Source of the DNA: Muribaculaceae bacterium | GTDB lineage: Bacteria > Bacteroidota > Bacteroidia > Bacteroidales > Muribaculaceae | Assembly: GCA_029055345.1 (NCBI GenBank) | Contig: JAIDDJ010000027.1 | Location: 58,730-122,729, forward strand | DNA: 64,000 bases | Reading direction: 5' to 3' | Shown here: one piece after another, positions 1 to 8,204 of the stretch | Layout: every line of letters begins with the position of its first letter | Numbering within the stretch: position 1 is the stretch's first letter | The notes under the pieces: generated by a model | What the model was told of the DNA's origin: nothing | Seen by the model: the letters and a program-made list of their open reading frames with translations, nothing else | Database searches by the model: none | Made by a program: the position numbers and the translations under genes

Positions 1-1465
1 CGGCATTGAGGGCGTTGTTCATCGCTCCGACCATCTCTTCTTTGGTAATAACCGTCATGTTGTCTGTTTCAGGCTGTCCAACGACGATTACCTGATTATT
101 AGGTGTCAGAATCTCTCCGGCCATCTGGTTGTATGCCTCCAAAGGAATTGATTGGAGGAGCATCTGGGCCATCTGGTATTCAACTTCTGCTCCGGGGGCA
201 GGCTGATTATCAATGAAGTGACGGATAATCTTTTGTGCCACAGCGTTGCTATTGGTAGTGTTGCGCTCGTTATATGCCTTCTCGAAATTAGCAAGAAGCA
301 CGTCACGAGCTCTTACAAGTTCTGACTGAGCGAAGCCGGTTTTGCATGCACGTGCGATTATGCCCATCGCATCATCAAATGCAGCCTTGATATCATTGGC
401 ACTCTTGGCAAGAATCTCGACTGTAAAGGCAGCCTTTGTCTTGGATACGAAAAAGTCCCCGAACTCTACTGAGGCCTGAGCATACTTACAGTCGGCATTC
501 TTTGCATAATCGTTCAGACGATCGTTGATCATCTGGCAAAGGATTTCCTCTATGACTTTAGTCTGGGCAAAATTCTCGATTGAATTCCTGACTTCGAATG
601 GAGTCTGGTCAGATTTGAATGCAACAAGGATCAGAGGGAACTGCAATTCTTTATCTTTGAAATATGCATAGATAGGATCCTGATTGTCGGAAACATTCGG
701 ATAGAGACGTTCAGCTGCATTTTCCGGCATCGGTATCGGAGAGAACATTTCCACAACCTTCTTCTCCATTGCATCTACGTCTATGTCACCGACAATGACT
801 ATGCCTTGCTGGTCAGGACGATACCATTTATGATAATAATCGCGGATCACCTGCGGTGGGAAATTTCTCACAACTTCCATTTTGCCGATAGGCATCTGCT
901 GATATTGATATTCCTCATATACCACTGGGAGCATCGCCTCATACATTCGCTGCATAGCGTTGTTACGGCCACGCCACTCTTCTTCGATCACTCCGCGCTC
1001 GGCATTGATTTCATCTTCCTCAAGAAGTATGCTTCCGCTCCAGTCGTGAAGAACAAGAAGAACGCTATCCATCAAAGCCTGATCTGTAGTGGGGACATTA
1101 TTGATTCGGTAGACCGTCTCATCAAATGATGTGTAAGCATTAATGTCGGCCCCGAATCTTATGCCTTTCGACTGAAGATAGTTGAGCATGTTCTTGCCGG
1201 GATAATTCTTTGTCCCGTTGAAAGCCATATGCTCCAGGAAGTGTGCAAGACCAAGCTGATCCTGGTTCTCCAAAGTCGAACCCACTTTCTGAGCAATGTA
1301 GAAATTCACGCGTTCCTTTGGCTCCTCATTGTGCATGATATAATAGTTGAGCCCGTTGGGAAGCGTGCCGTGCTTCACCGCCGGATTCAAAGGAAGAGGA
1401 GTCTGTGCACCTGCAAACATTGCTGTTGTCATCAGCAGTGAGGCGCAGAAAAACTTCTTTAACAT
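1..1465 (-). CDS. M16 family zinc metallopeptidase (pitrilysin/insulinase-like), C-terminus truncated by window edge
   Basis: Reverse-strand reading from ATG at 1465: MLKKFFCASLLMTTAMFAGAQ signal peptide, then GLAHFLEHMAFNGTKNYPG (HxxEH zinc motif). Not in the supplied ORF track because it runs off the window. Confidence 0.9.
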   Translation of the reverse strand, partial: MLKKFFCASLLMTTAMFAGAQTPLPLNPAVKHGTLPNGLNYYIMHNEEPKERVNFYIAQKVGSTLENQDQLGLAHFLEHMAFNGTKNYPGKNMLNYLQSKGIRFGADINAYTSFDETVYRINNVPTTDQALMDSVLLVLHDWSGSILLEEDEINAERGVIEEEWRGRNNAMQRMYEAMLPVVYEEYQYQQMPIGKMEVVRNFPPQVIRDYYHKWYRPDQQGIVIVGDIDVDAMEKKVVEMFSPIPMPENAAERLYPNVSDNQDPIYAYFKDKELQFPLILVAFKSDQTPFEVRNSIENFAQTKVIEEILCQMINDRLNDYAKNADCKYAQASVEFGDFFVSKTKAAFTVEILAKSANDIKAAFDDAMGIIARACKTGFAQSELVRARDVLLANFEKAYNERNTTNSNAVAQKIIRHFIDNQPAPGAEVEYQMAQMLLQSIPLEAYNQMAGEILTPNNQVIVVGQPETDNMTVITKEEMVGAMNNALNA

Positions 1466-1856
1466 AAATAATTATTTTAGGGTTAGTAGTATTTCTATAA
1501 TGCAGATTTAATTCCGTAACTGCCTTTAAAAGCGCTTTGAAATAGTGGAGCTTCTAAATTTCATTGTTTAATTTACAAAAGTAAGAAATATTTCTCATAA
1601 TAAGACTTAAAAAAAGATAAAAATGTGACAGCAGAATATGAAAATTTTTTAAATAACCATGAAGACCGCTTCCAATTTTATGGGAAGGGTTCTAAAGAAA
1701 GCACACGGAAAAACAATAATACCACGTTTTGGGGCCGGCCCAAAAATCTTTGGAAAACGATAAGCATATACATGAGGCAAAAATTATCGGGCCATAAGGA
1801 TGGTTTAATTGATTTTTTTATTAAATTTGCATTCAGAAATCAGAAATAATATCCCC

Positions 1857-2591
1857 ATGAGCGATGCGCTTGTCATAATCCCTACGTATAATGAGATTGA
1901 AAACATCGGTAATATTATCGATGCCGTAATGGAATTGGACGATAAGTTTGATTTGCTCGTGATTGATGATGCCTCGCCCGATGGCACTCAGGAAGCTGTA
2001 AAGGAGAAAATCGGCCAATATGGAGACAGAGTCCACATGGAGACACGCACCGGCAAACTCGGATTGGGAACTGCCTATATTCTTGGATTCAAGTGGGCTC
2101 TTGAACGGGGGTATGATTACGTAATCGAAATGGATGCGGATTTTTCCCACAACCCGGCTGATCTTCCGAAACTTTACCACGAATGTAAGAACAAAAAAGC
2201 TGATATGGCTATCGGTTCAAGATATATTTCCGGAGTCAATGTGGTCAACTGGCCTATGGGGCGCGTCCTTATGTCTTACTTCGCTTCCGTTTATGTCAGA
2301 TTGATTACCGGAATGCCACTCAGGGATTCAACTGCCGGCTTCGTCTGCTATAAAGCCGAAGTGCTTCGCGAGCTTAACCTGGATAAAATACGCTTTAAGG
2401 GCTATGCATTCCAGATTGAAATGAAATTCAAGACATATTTCAAGAAATTCAAGATTGTGGAGGTGCCCATCGTTTTCGTCAACCGTCAACTCGGAACCTC
2501 GAAAATGAATTCAAGCATATTCGGCGAAGCGATATTTGGAGTCATTTCTCTGAAATTGAGGAGTATATTCGGAAAGAAGAATTTTTGCTGA
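1857..2591 (+). CDS. polyprenol monophosphomannose synthase / GT2 glycosyltransferase (DPM1-like)
   Basis: MSDALVIIPTYNEIENIG...VIDDASPDGT...EMDADFSHNP; start trimmed from 1809 to 1857. Confidence 0.88.
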   Translation: MSDALVIIPTYNEIENIGNIIDAVMELDDKFDLLVIDDASPDGTQEAVKEKIGQYGDRVHMETRTGKLGLGTAYILGFKWALERGYDYVIEMDADFSHNPADLPKLYHECKNKKADMAIGSRYISGVNVVNWPMGRVLMSYFASVYVRLITGMPLRDSTAGFVCYKAEVLRELNLDKIRFKGYAFQIEMKFKTYFKKFKIVEVPIVFVNRQLGTSKMNSSIFGEAIFGVISLKLRSIFGKKNFC

Positions 2592-2629
2592 TACCGGGAA
2601 AGTCTGAACCTTAACTCTGATCATAACGG

Positions 2630-3448
2630 ATGGACATAAAGAAATTACTGATAAGGTCAGCCTCAGGGCTTGTCTATTGTGCGCTAATAGTCGGTTGCAT
2701 TATATGGGGAGAAACCGGGGTTCTTATTCTCGCATGTCTTTTCTCTATCCTCGGGTGTCTGGAATTTTCCAAGTTGATACGCGGGTCTGAAAGCCGTTTC
2801 AGACCAGAAATAGCCCTTGACATTCTCGGATGTATTGCCCTAAGCATGAGCTATATGGGGCTCCCACTGCTGATATGGGCCCTCATCATTATGGCGAGAT
2901 TTATCCTTCAATTATACGATAAGGAGGTCAATCCGCTTCGCTCACTCAGCGATTCGATGCTCGGTCAAATATATATCGGTTTCCCGATGTGCGTAATGAC
3001 AGGTATAGCGTATTTCTTCAATCCGATGATGTTGCTTCCGGTATTTTTCCTCATATGGATAAATGACACAGGAGCATTCCTGGTAGGGAGCTCCTGTGGA
3101 CGTCACCGCTTGTTTGAGCGAATATCACCCAAGAAATCCTGGGAAGGATTCTTCGGCGGCCTGATTTTCTGCATCGCAGCCTCAATTCTCTTCTATTATT
3201 TCTGCAATGATTATTTCAAACTGACCACTATCCACGCTAATCTTGCCATTTGGATAGGTCTTGGAGTAATAGTATCGGTTTTCGGCACGTGGGGAGACTT
3301 GATAGAATCAATGTTCAAGCGTAATCAACATGTAAAAGATTCAGGTCATCTGATTCCCGGTCACGGTGGAATCCTCGACCGAATAGATTCTTTATTACTC
3401 GTTTTGCCGGCTACAGCAATTTATTTCCTCCTTATTCTTTTCTTCTGA
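2630..3448 (+). CDS. cdsA: phosphatidate cytidylyltransferase
   Basis: Multi-TM protein with C-terminal GDLIESMFKRNQHVKDSGHLIPGHGGILDRIDSLL signature. Confidence 0.95.
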   Translation: MDIKKLLIRSASGLVYCALIVGCIIWGETGVLILACLFSILGCLEFSKLIRGSESRFRPEIALDILGCIALSMSYMGLPLLIWALIIMARFILQLYDKEVNPLRSLSDSMLGQIYIGFPMCVMTGIAYFFNPMMLLPVFFLIWINDTGAFLVGSSCGRHRLFERISPKKSWEGFFGGLIFCIAASILFYYFCNDYFKLTTIHANLAIWIGLGVIVSVFGTWGDLIESMFKRNQHVKDSGHLIPGHGGILDRIDSLLLVLPATAIYFLLILFF

Positions 3449-3987
3449 ATTATTCTGCATCCCGATGGTGATATCACTATATCCATCGGGACATCATGTT
3501 CTTCAGCCGGTATGACTTCCACAACTTGGAAATCGAATGCCACACCTACTTTTGTGGCACTCGTCGAAGCGAGAAGTCTGTCATAAAATCCTTTCCCTCT
3601 TCCGAGTCTGTTTCCATTTTTGTCATAAGCCACAGCTGGCACAACTACAAGTTCTATTTCTCCTGCATCAACAGTATCAAGTCCCGTTGGCTCCTCAATG
3701 TGAAAGGCTCCCAGTTCAAGACGACTCTCCTCATAGGGAAGAATTTCAAGATTGACGCCATTAACCCGGGGCAAATAGAATTTCTTCCGTCCTGTCCATT
3801 TCTTCAGGAAGCCATGCGTCGGAAGCTCATCCGGAAGCGAGTGATACATCAATATCTTTTCCGCAAGCAAGAAGGCGGCTGAATGCTCGAGAATTTCAAA
3901 CACTTTGTCGGCAGCTGCCTGCTTTTCCGAATCAAGCAGCATTGCCTTCATCGATTTTATTTTCCTTCTTATCTCATGTTTTTCCAT
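3421..3987 (-). CDS. 5-formyltetrahydrofolate cyclo-ligase
   Basis: YHSLPDELPTHGFL...VVPAVAYDKNGNRLGRGKGFYDRLL motif; 3' end overlaps cdsA by 28 bp (convergent). Confidence 0.92.
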   Translation of the reverse strand: MEKHEIRRKIKSMKAMLLDSEKQAAADKVFEILEHSAAFLLAEKILMYHSLPDELPTHGFLKKWTGRKKFYLPRVNGVNLEILPYEESRLELGAFHIEEPTGLDTVDAGEIELVVVPAVAYDKNGNRLGRGKGFYDRLLASTSATKVGVAFDFQVVEVIPAEEHDVPMDIVISPSGCRIIQKKRIRRK

Positions 3988-4334
3988 AATATCGTGAAGT
4001 CGTTTTGAATCTTTTTAATGGATAATGCTCCAATCAGATAATTATAATTCCGAACGTATGAATATTAAAGATGTCAATATAGCATACATCAGAAAAATTA
4101 ACTATGAGAACGCATTACCCGCGTTCCCATAGTTATAACGCTTATCCATTCTTAATAGTTAGGATTCTTCTATAAAATTTCGATGAAGCGGGCATTTTCG
4201 TATTAAACTGGAAATGGTAACCAAGATCGGGCCAAATTCTCTACTTATACGATTTGACCCCGGCCCGCAATTTATATTGGGGCCCGGGGTCAATATCCAT
4301 CTGTTATAATTCCTTTTATATGTCAATAAATGAT

Positions 4335-5939
4335 CTATTTCCCGGAACTACCCTTTAGCTCATCAAGTGCTTGATCAAGAGTCTTATCTCTCCTGTTGAA
4401 TATTTGAATGGAAGCGTCATAGCCTACCAGATCACGGGCGATGAATGCTTTGAGTGTATTCAACAGCAGACCTTTCGATTTATTTATATAGTACCAGCGA
4501 GCCGGCACGCCTGAAGAGGCGGCAAATTCCACAAACGCCGTTAACAAAGCGTTGTCACGCGGGATTATTCTTTCAAGCTGTTCGAGAGTTTTGTTACCCT
4601 TCATCATTGGGCGATAAGTTTCCGCAATTTCACGGGCAAACTTCTGAATAAGTCCGTGATTGGAAACCTCTATATAATACGATGTATACTCCGTGGTATC
4701 CTCCGGCACGAAAATATCGGGCATAATGCCGCCTCCTCCATAAACTTCACGCCCTCCGACAGTATGGTAAATCTTGCTCTTGTCAAGCTTCACACTGTCG
4801 CGCGAATAAAATTCTCCATGATTGTAGCGGTCAACAATGTCAAGTTCATATTTGCCATCTTTCCCTCGGGTATACTCTTTTTGAATCGATCTTCCGGATG
4901 GTATGTAGTATCGCGCCACAGTCAGCCTTATGGCCGAACTGTCGGGAAGATTTATCTGATTCTGAACAAGCCCCTTGCCGAAAGTGCGTCTTCCCACCAC
5001 AACACCTCGGTCGTTATCCTGAATGGCACCGGCAAATATTTCTGAAGCGGAGGCTGAATATTCATTCGTAATTACCGCTATTTCGGAGTTTTGGAAATGA
5101 CCCGAACCATCGCTCACTGCATAGGTCTCGTTCTCTTTGGTGCGCCCTTTCGTATAAACTATTGTGCGACCGGCAGGCAAGAATTCATTAGCCATGTAGA
5201 TTGCCTGATCCATAAAACCTCCTGAATTGCCACGAAGATCTATCACAAATTTAGATGCTCCTTTGGAGGCGAGAGTGTTGAGCGCATCTATAAATTCATT
5301 ATAGGTGTTTCGCGCGAACTTTGACACTTTCAGATAGCCGATACTGTCGCTGATCATATAAACCGCATCCACGCTGTTGGTAGGAATTATTCCTCTTGTT
5401 ATCTCATAAGTCAGGGGCTTGGCCGATGATTTGCGTTTTATCTTGACCTTGACTTTAGTTCCTTCCTTCCCTCTCAAAGTCTTGAATACATGGTCGGAAG
5501 TTATTGAGTCTCCGGTCAATGGCTTTCCATCGGCCTCCAATATCATATCTCCCGCTAATAGACCTACATTTTCAGATGGTCCACCGGCTACTACCTCTAT
5601 GACATTGACAGTGTCATTGACCAGCTGGAACATCACGCCGACACCTCCGAATGAACTTTCAAGGTCATCATTTGTGGCCTGAAGCTCCGATGCCGGTATG
5701 TAGACCGAATGCGGATCAAGCATGGCAAGAATCTCCGGTATGGTCTTATCCAGAAGACTATCGGTGTCTATCTCATCCACATATTGAGATTTGATAAGAC
5801 TCATCACCATCCTTATTTTTTCCTCTTCCGGAGTCAGACTGCTCTTAGAAACCTGTTTACCTATGAAAAAGCCGCCGATTATTCCCACTGCAAGAACAAT
5901 GGGAATAAACACAGCCGTAAGATTAATTGATTTTTTCAT
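4335..5939 (-). CDS. S41 family C-terminal processing peptidase with PDZ domain
   Basis: PDZ-like GGVGVMFQLVNDTVNVIEVVAGGPSENVGLLAGDMI; S41 core DLRGNSGGFMDQA and SASASEIFAGAIQDNDRGVVVGRRTFGKG. Confidence 0.93.
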   Translation of the reverse strand: MKKSINLTAVFIPIVLAVGIIGGFFIGKQVSKSSLTPEEEKIRMVMSLIKSQYVDEIDTDSLLDKTIPEILAMLDPHSVYIPASELQATNDDLESSFGGVGVMFQLVNDTVNVIEVVAGGPSENVGLLAGDMILEADGKPLTGDSITSDHVFKTLRGKEGTKVKVKIKRKSSAKPLTYEITRGIIPTNSVDAVYMISDSIGYLKVSKFARNTYNEFIDALNTLASKGASKFVIDLRGNSGGFMDQAIYMANEFLPAGRTIVYTKGRTKENETYAVSDGSGHFQNSEIAVITNEYSASASEIFAGAIQDNDRGVVVGRRTFGKGLVQNQINLPDSSAIRLTVARYYIPSGRSIQKEYTRGKDGKYELDIVDRYNHGEFYSRDSVKLDKSKIYHTVGGREVYGGGGIMPDIFVPEDTTEYTSYYIEVSNHGLIQKFAREIAETYRPMMKGNKTLEQLERIIPRDNALLTAFVEFAASSGVPARWYYINKSKGLLLNTLKAFIARDLVGYDASIQIFNRRDKTLDQALDELKGSSGK

Positions 5940-5977
5940 TTTACCTTTAGACCTCCATTACCTGTTGAAATCTACGA

Positions 5978-6397
5978 CTATAAAGGGAGGTGAACCACTT
6001 CCACTCCGGCTTTCTCCAAAAGCTCCAGACCATCAGTGATTCTGTACAAATCAGAAAATACCACTCGGTTAATACCTGCCTGTATAATCAGCTTCGAGCA
6101 TTCCATGCAGGGACTTGTGGTCACATAAAGAGTGCTTCCTTCGCTGGAATTATTGCTACGCGCCACTTTTGTAATCGCATTCGCCTCGGCATGGAGTACA
6201 TATGGCAGTGTCACGCCCTCCACACTCTCACATACGTTGGGAAATCCGGAAGGCGTCCCGTTATAACCATCTGATATAATCATCTTGTCCTTCACCAGAA
6301 GAGCCCCTACCTTCCTGCGTTCGCAATATGAATTCTCGCTCCATATGGAAGCCATTCTCAAATAGCGTCGATCAAGAATTTCCTGTTTGTTCTCCAT
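5978..6397 (-). CDS. dCMP deaminase family protein
   Basis: HAEANAI ... TTSPCMECSKLIIQAGI zinc-deaminase motifs. Confidence 0.92.
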   Translation of the reverse strand: MENKQEILDRRYLRMASIWSENSYCERRKVGALLVKDKMIISDGYNGTPSGFPNVCESVEGVTLPYVLHAEANAITKVARSNNSSEGSTLYVTTSPCMECSKLIIQAGINRVVFSDLYRITDGLELLEKAGVEVVHLPL

Positions 6398-6400
6398 TTC

Positions 6401-7348
6401 TTACAGTTCGTCATTATCCATAAGGAATCTTTCAGCGTCCATTGCCGCGCGACAACCTGTTCCTGCCGATGTCACGGCCTGCCGGTAAATAGGATCCGCG
6501 CAGTCGCCGGCCGCGAATACTCCGGCTATATTTGTTGCTGTTGTGGGTGCATCTGTCCAGATATATCCTTCCTCGTTCATCTTCAGATACTTCTTGAAGA
6601 CATCCGTATTCGGCTTGTGACCTATGGCAAGGAAAAATCCGTCAATGGCTATATCGAATTTCTCTTCTTTGTCCGTTCCCATATTTCTGACGATGTGAGC
6701 ACCTTCAACTCCATCTTCACCAAATAGACCTATCGTGTTGCACAGGAACAAGATCTCTATGTTTTCTCTTTCTCTGACTCTGTTCTGCATAACGGTGGAA
6801 GCTCTGAGATAATCTTTGCGGACTATCATGTAGACCTTCTTGCATATGGTCGAAAGGTAAAGGGCTTCCTCGCAGGCGGTATCTCCACCACCGACTACGG
6901 CTACGGTCCGGTTTCTATAGAAGAATCCGTCGCACGTGGCGCAGGCACTTACGCCGAGTCCGTTATATTTCACCTCATCATCAAGGCCAAGATATTTAGC
7001 AGAAGCCCCGGTGGCAATAATCACGCTCTCAGCCACATAGCGGTCTCCCCGGTCGTCGGTACATACGTAAGGACGTTTGGAAAAATCCACCTCCGTAATA
7101 AGACGGCTGATGACACGCGCCCCGAATCTTTCCGCCTGCGACCTCAGATCTTTCATCATCTGGATTCCCTGAACGCCGGCCGGATACCCGGGGAAATTCT
7201 CTATTTCCGTTGTCTGCGTAAGCTGGCCTCCCGGTTGTGGCCCCTCCAATACTATCGGTTTTAAATTGCCTCTTGATGCATATATGGCCGCTGTATATCC
7301 CGCAGGCCCCGATCCTATTATCAATACTCTGGTCTTAATTTCTTCCAT
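6401..7348 (-). CDS. trxB: thioredoxin-disulfide reductase
   Basis: GSGPAGYTAAIYASRG, CATCDGFFYRNR redox motif, AAGDCADPIYRQAVTSAGTGCRAA. Confidence 0.96.
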   Translation of the reverse strand: MEEIKTRVLIIGSGPAGYTAAIYASRGNLKPIVLEGPQPGGQLTQTTEIENFPGYPAGVQGIQMMKDLRSQAERFGARVISRLITEVDFSKRPYVCTDDRGDRYVAESVIIATGASAKYLGLDDEVKYNGLGVSACATCDGFFYRNRTVAVVGGGDTACEEALYLSTICKKVYMIVRKDYLRASTVMQNRVRERENIEILFLCNTIGLFGEDGVEGAHIVRNMGTDKEEKFDIAIDGFFLAIGHKPNTDVFKKYLKMNEEGYIWTDAPTTATNIAGVFAAGDCADPIYRQAVTSAGTGCRAAMDAERFLMDNDEL

Positions 7349-7475
7349 ATCCTTGTCTTTATTGATGGATAAATCCTTTTTTATATTGCAAACCCGCCAA
7401 CAACGGATTTACCTCTATCATACTAACACTTAATTTAAAAAATTTATCGTGTTATTTCCTTTTGATGCCCCGGCA

Positions 7476-7514
7476 TTAGAGCGCGTCCCCGAAATTTTAA
7501 GGGACGCGCTCTAA
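7476..7514. repeat. palindromic element copy 1: perfect 14-bp stem TTAGAGCGCGTCCC / GGGACGCGCTCTAA with 11-nt loop
   Basis: Read directly; a second related copy lies at 62446-62490. Confidence 0.85.
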
Positions 7515-7543
7515 GAAATTTCAGTAGATGGAGCCATCGCTTT

Positions 7544-8164
7544 TCATCTTAAATCTACAAGCTCATAATCCTTCAACGTTGAAACCGGACATTGGAATAT
7601 CGTTGCCGGGTTGACTGTCTTCAGAGATAATGCCGTCACATATATGGTTGTCACATTATCCTTACGGTCGCGTATGATGAATCGCTCGGGAAGCAACGTT
7701 TTCTTATTCAAGGCCACTTCAACCGCCTTTATGCCATCCTTCGTATTTCTGGGATTAAGGACAACAAGATAGCTCTCATTATCCTTCCTCTTGGAAAATC
7801 CGACTCTATATTTTGCTTTAAAAGAATCCATATATGCGAATGGATTGACTTCTTTGACCTCGCTTTGTGTCGGATTCACCAATGTTATCTCCTTTGACTT
7901 TGAATTGGAAGTCCACATGCTCTTTCCATCATACCATGTTTTTGACACTGGCGTATCAAGCACGAATTTGCGACCCGTAGATTTGAATGTACCGTCAAGC
8001 GTGTTCCCCGAATTTTCTATCTTAAATTTACAATTTACCGATGCTGCGCCGTTTATTTTCGCAACAGCTTTGTCAAGTACTGATAAAGCTGTCTGTGCCG
8101 AACAGTATATACCTGTTATACAGACACATACTAAACTGACTAAATATCTGAGTTTAAATTGCAT
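7544..8164 (-). CDS. LolA-like outer-membrane lipoprotein carrier protein
   Basis: Signal peptide MQFKLRYLVSLVCVCITGIYCSAQ; SVNCKFKIENSGNTLDGTFKSTGRKFVLDTPVSKTWYDGKSMWTSN. Start trimmed from 8230, which would overlap ftsK. Confidence 0.85.
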   Translation of the reverse strand: MQFKLRYLVSLVCVCITGIYCSAQTALSVLDKAVAKINGAASVNCKFKIENSGNTLDGTFKSTGRKFVLDTPVSKTWYDGKSMWTSNSKSKEITLVNPTQSEVKEVNPFAYMDSFKAKYRVGFSKRKDNESYLVVLNPRNTKDGIKAVEVALNKKTLLPERFIIRDRKDNVTTIYVTALSLKTVNPATIFQCPVSTLKDYELVDLR

Positions 8165-8204
8165 AAGTCTTTTTGTAAATAAATCTTTATTTCTCGTGCT
8201 TATC

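Noticed and set aside
1625-1849. 74-aa ORF in the M16/DPM1-like intergenic
   Set aside because: No domain, AT-rich, overlaps putative regulatory DNA; insufficient evidence for coding.
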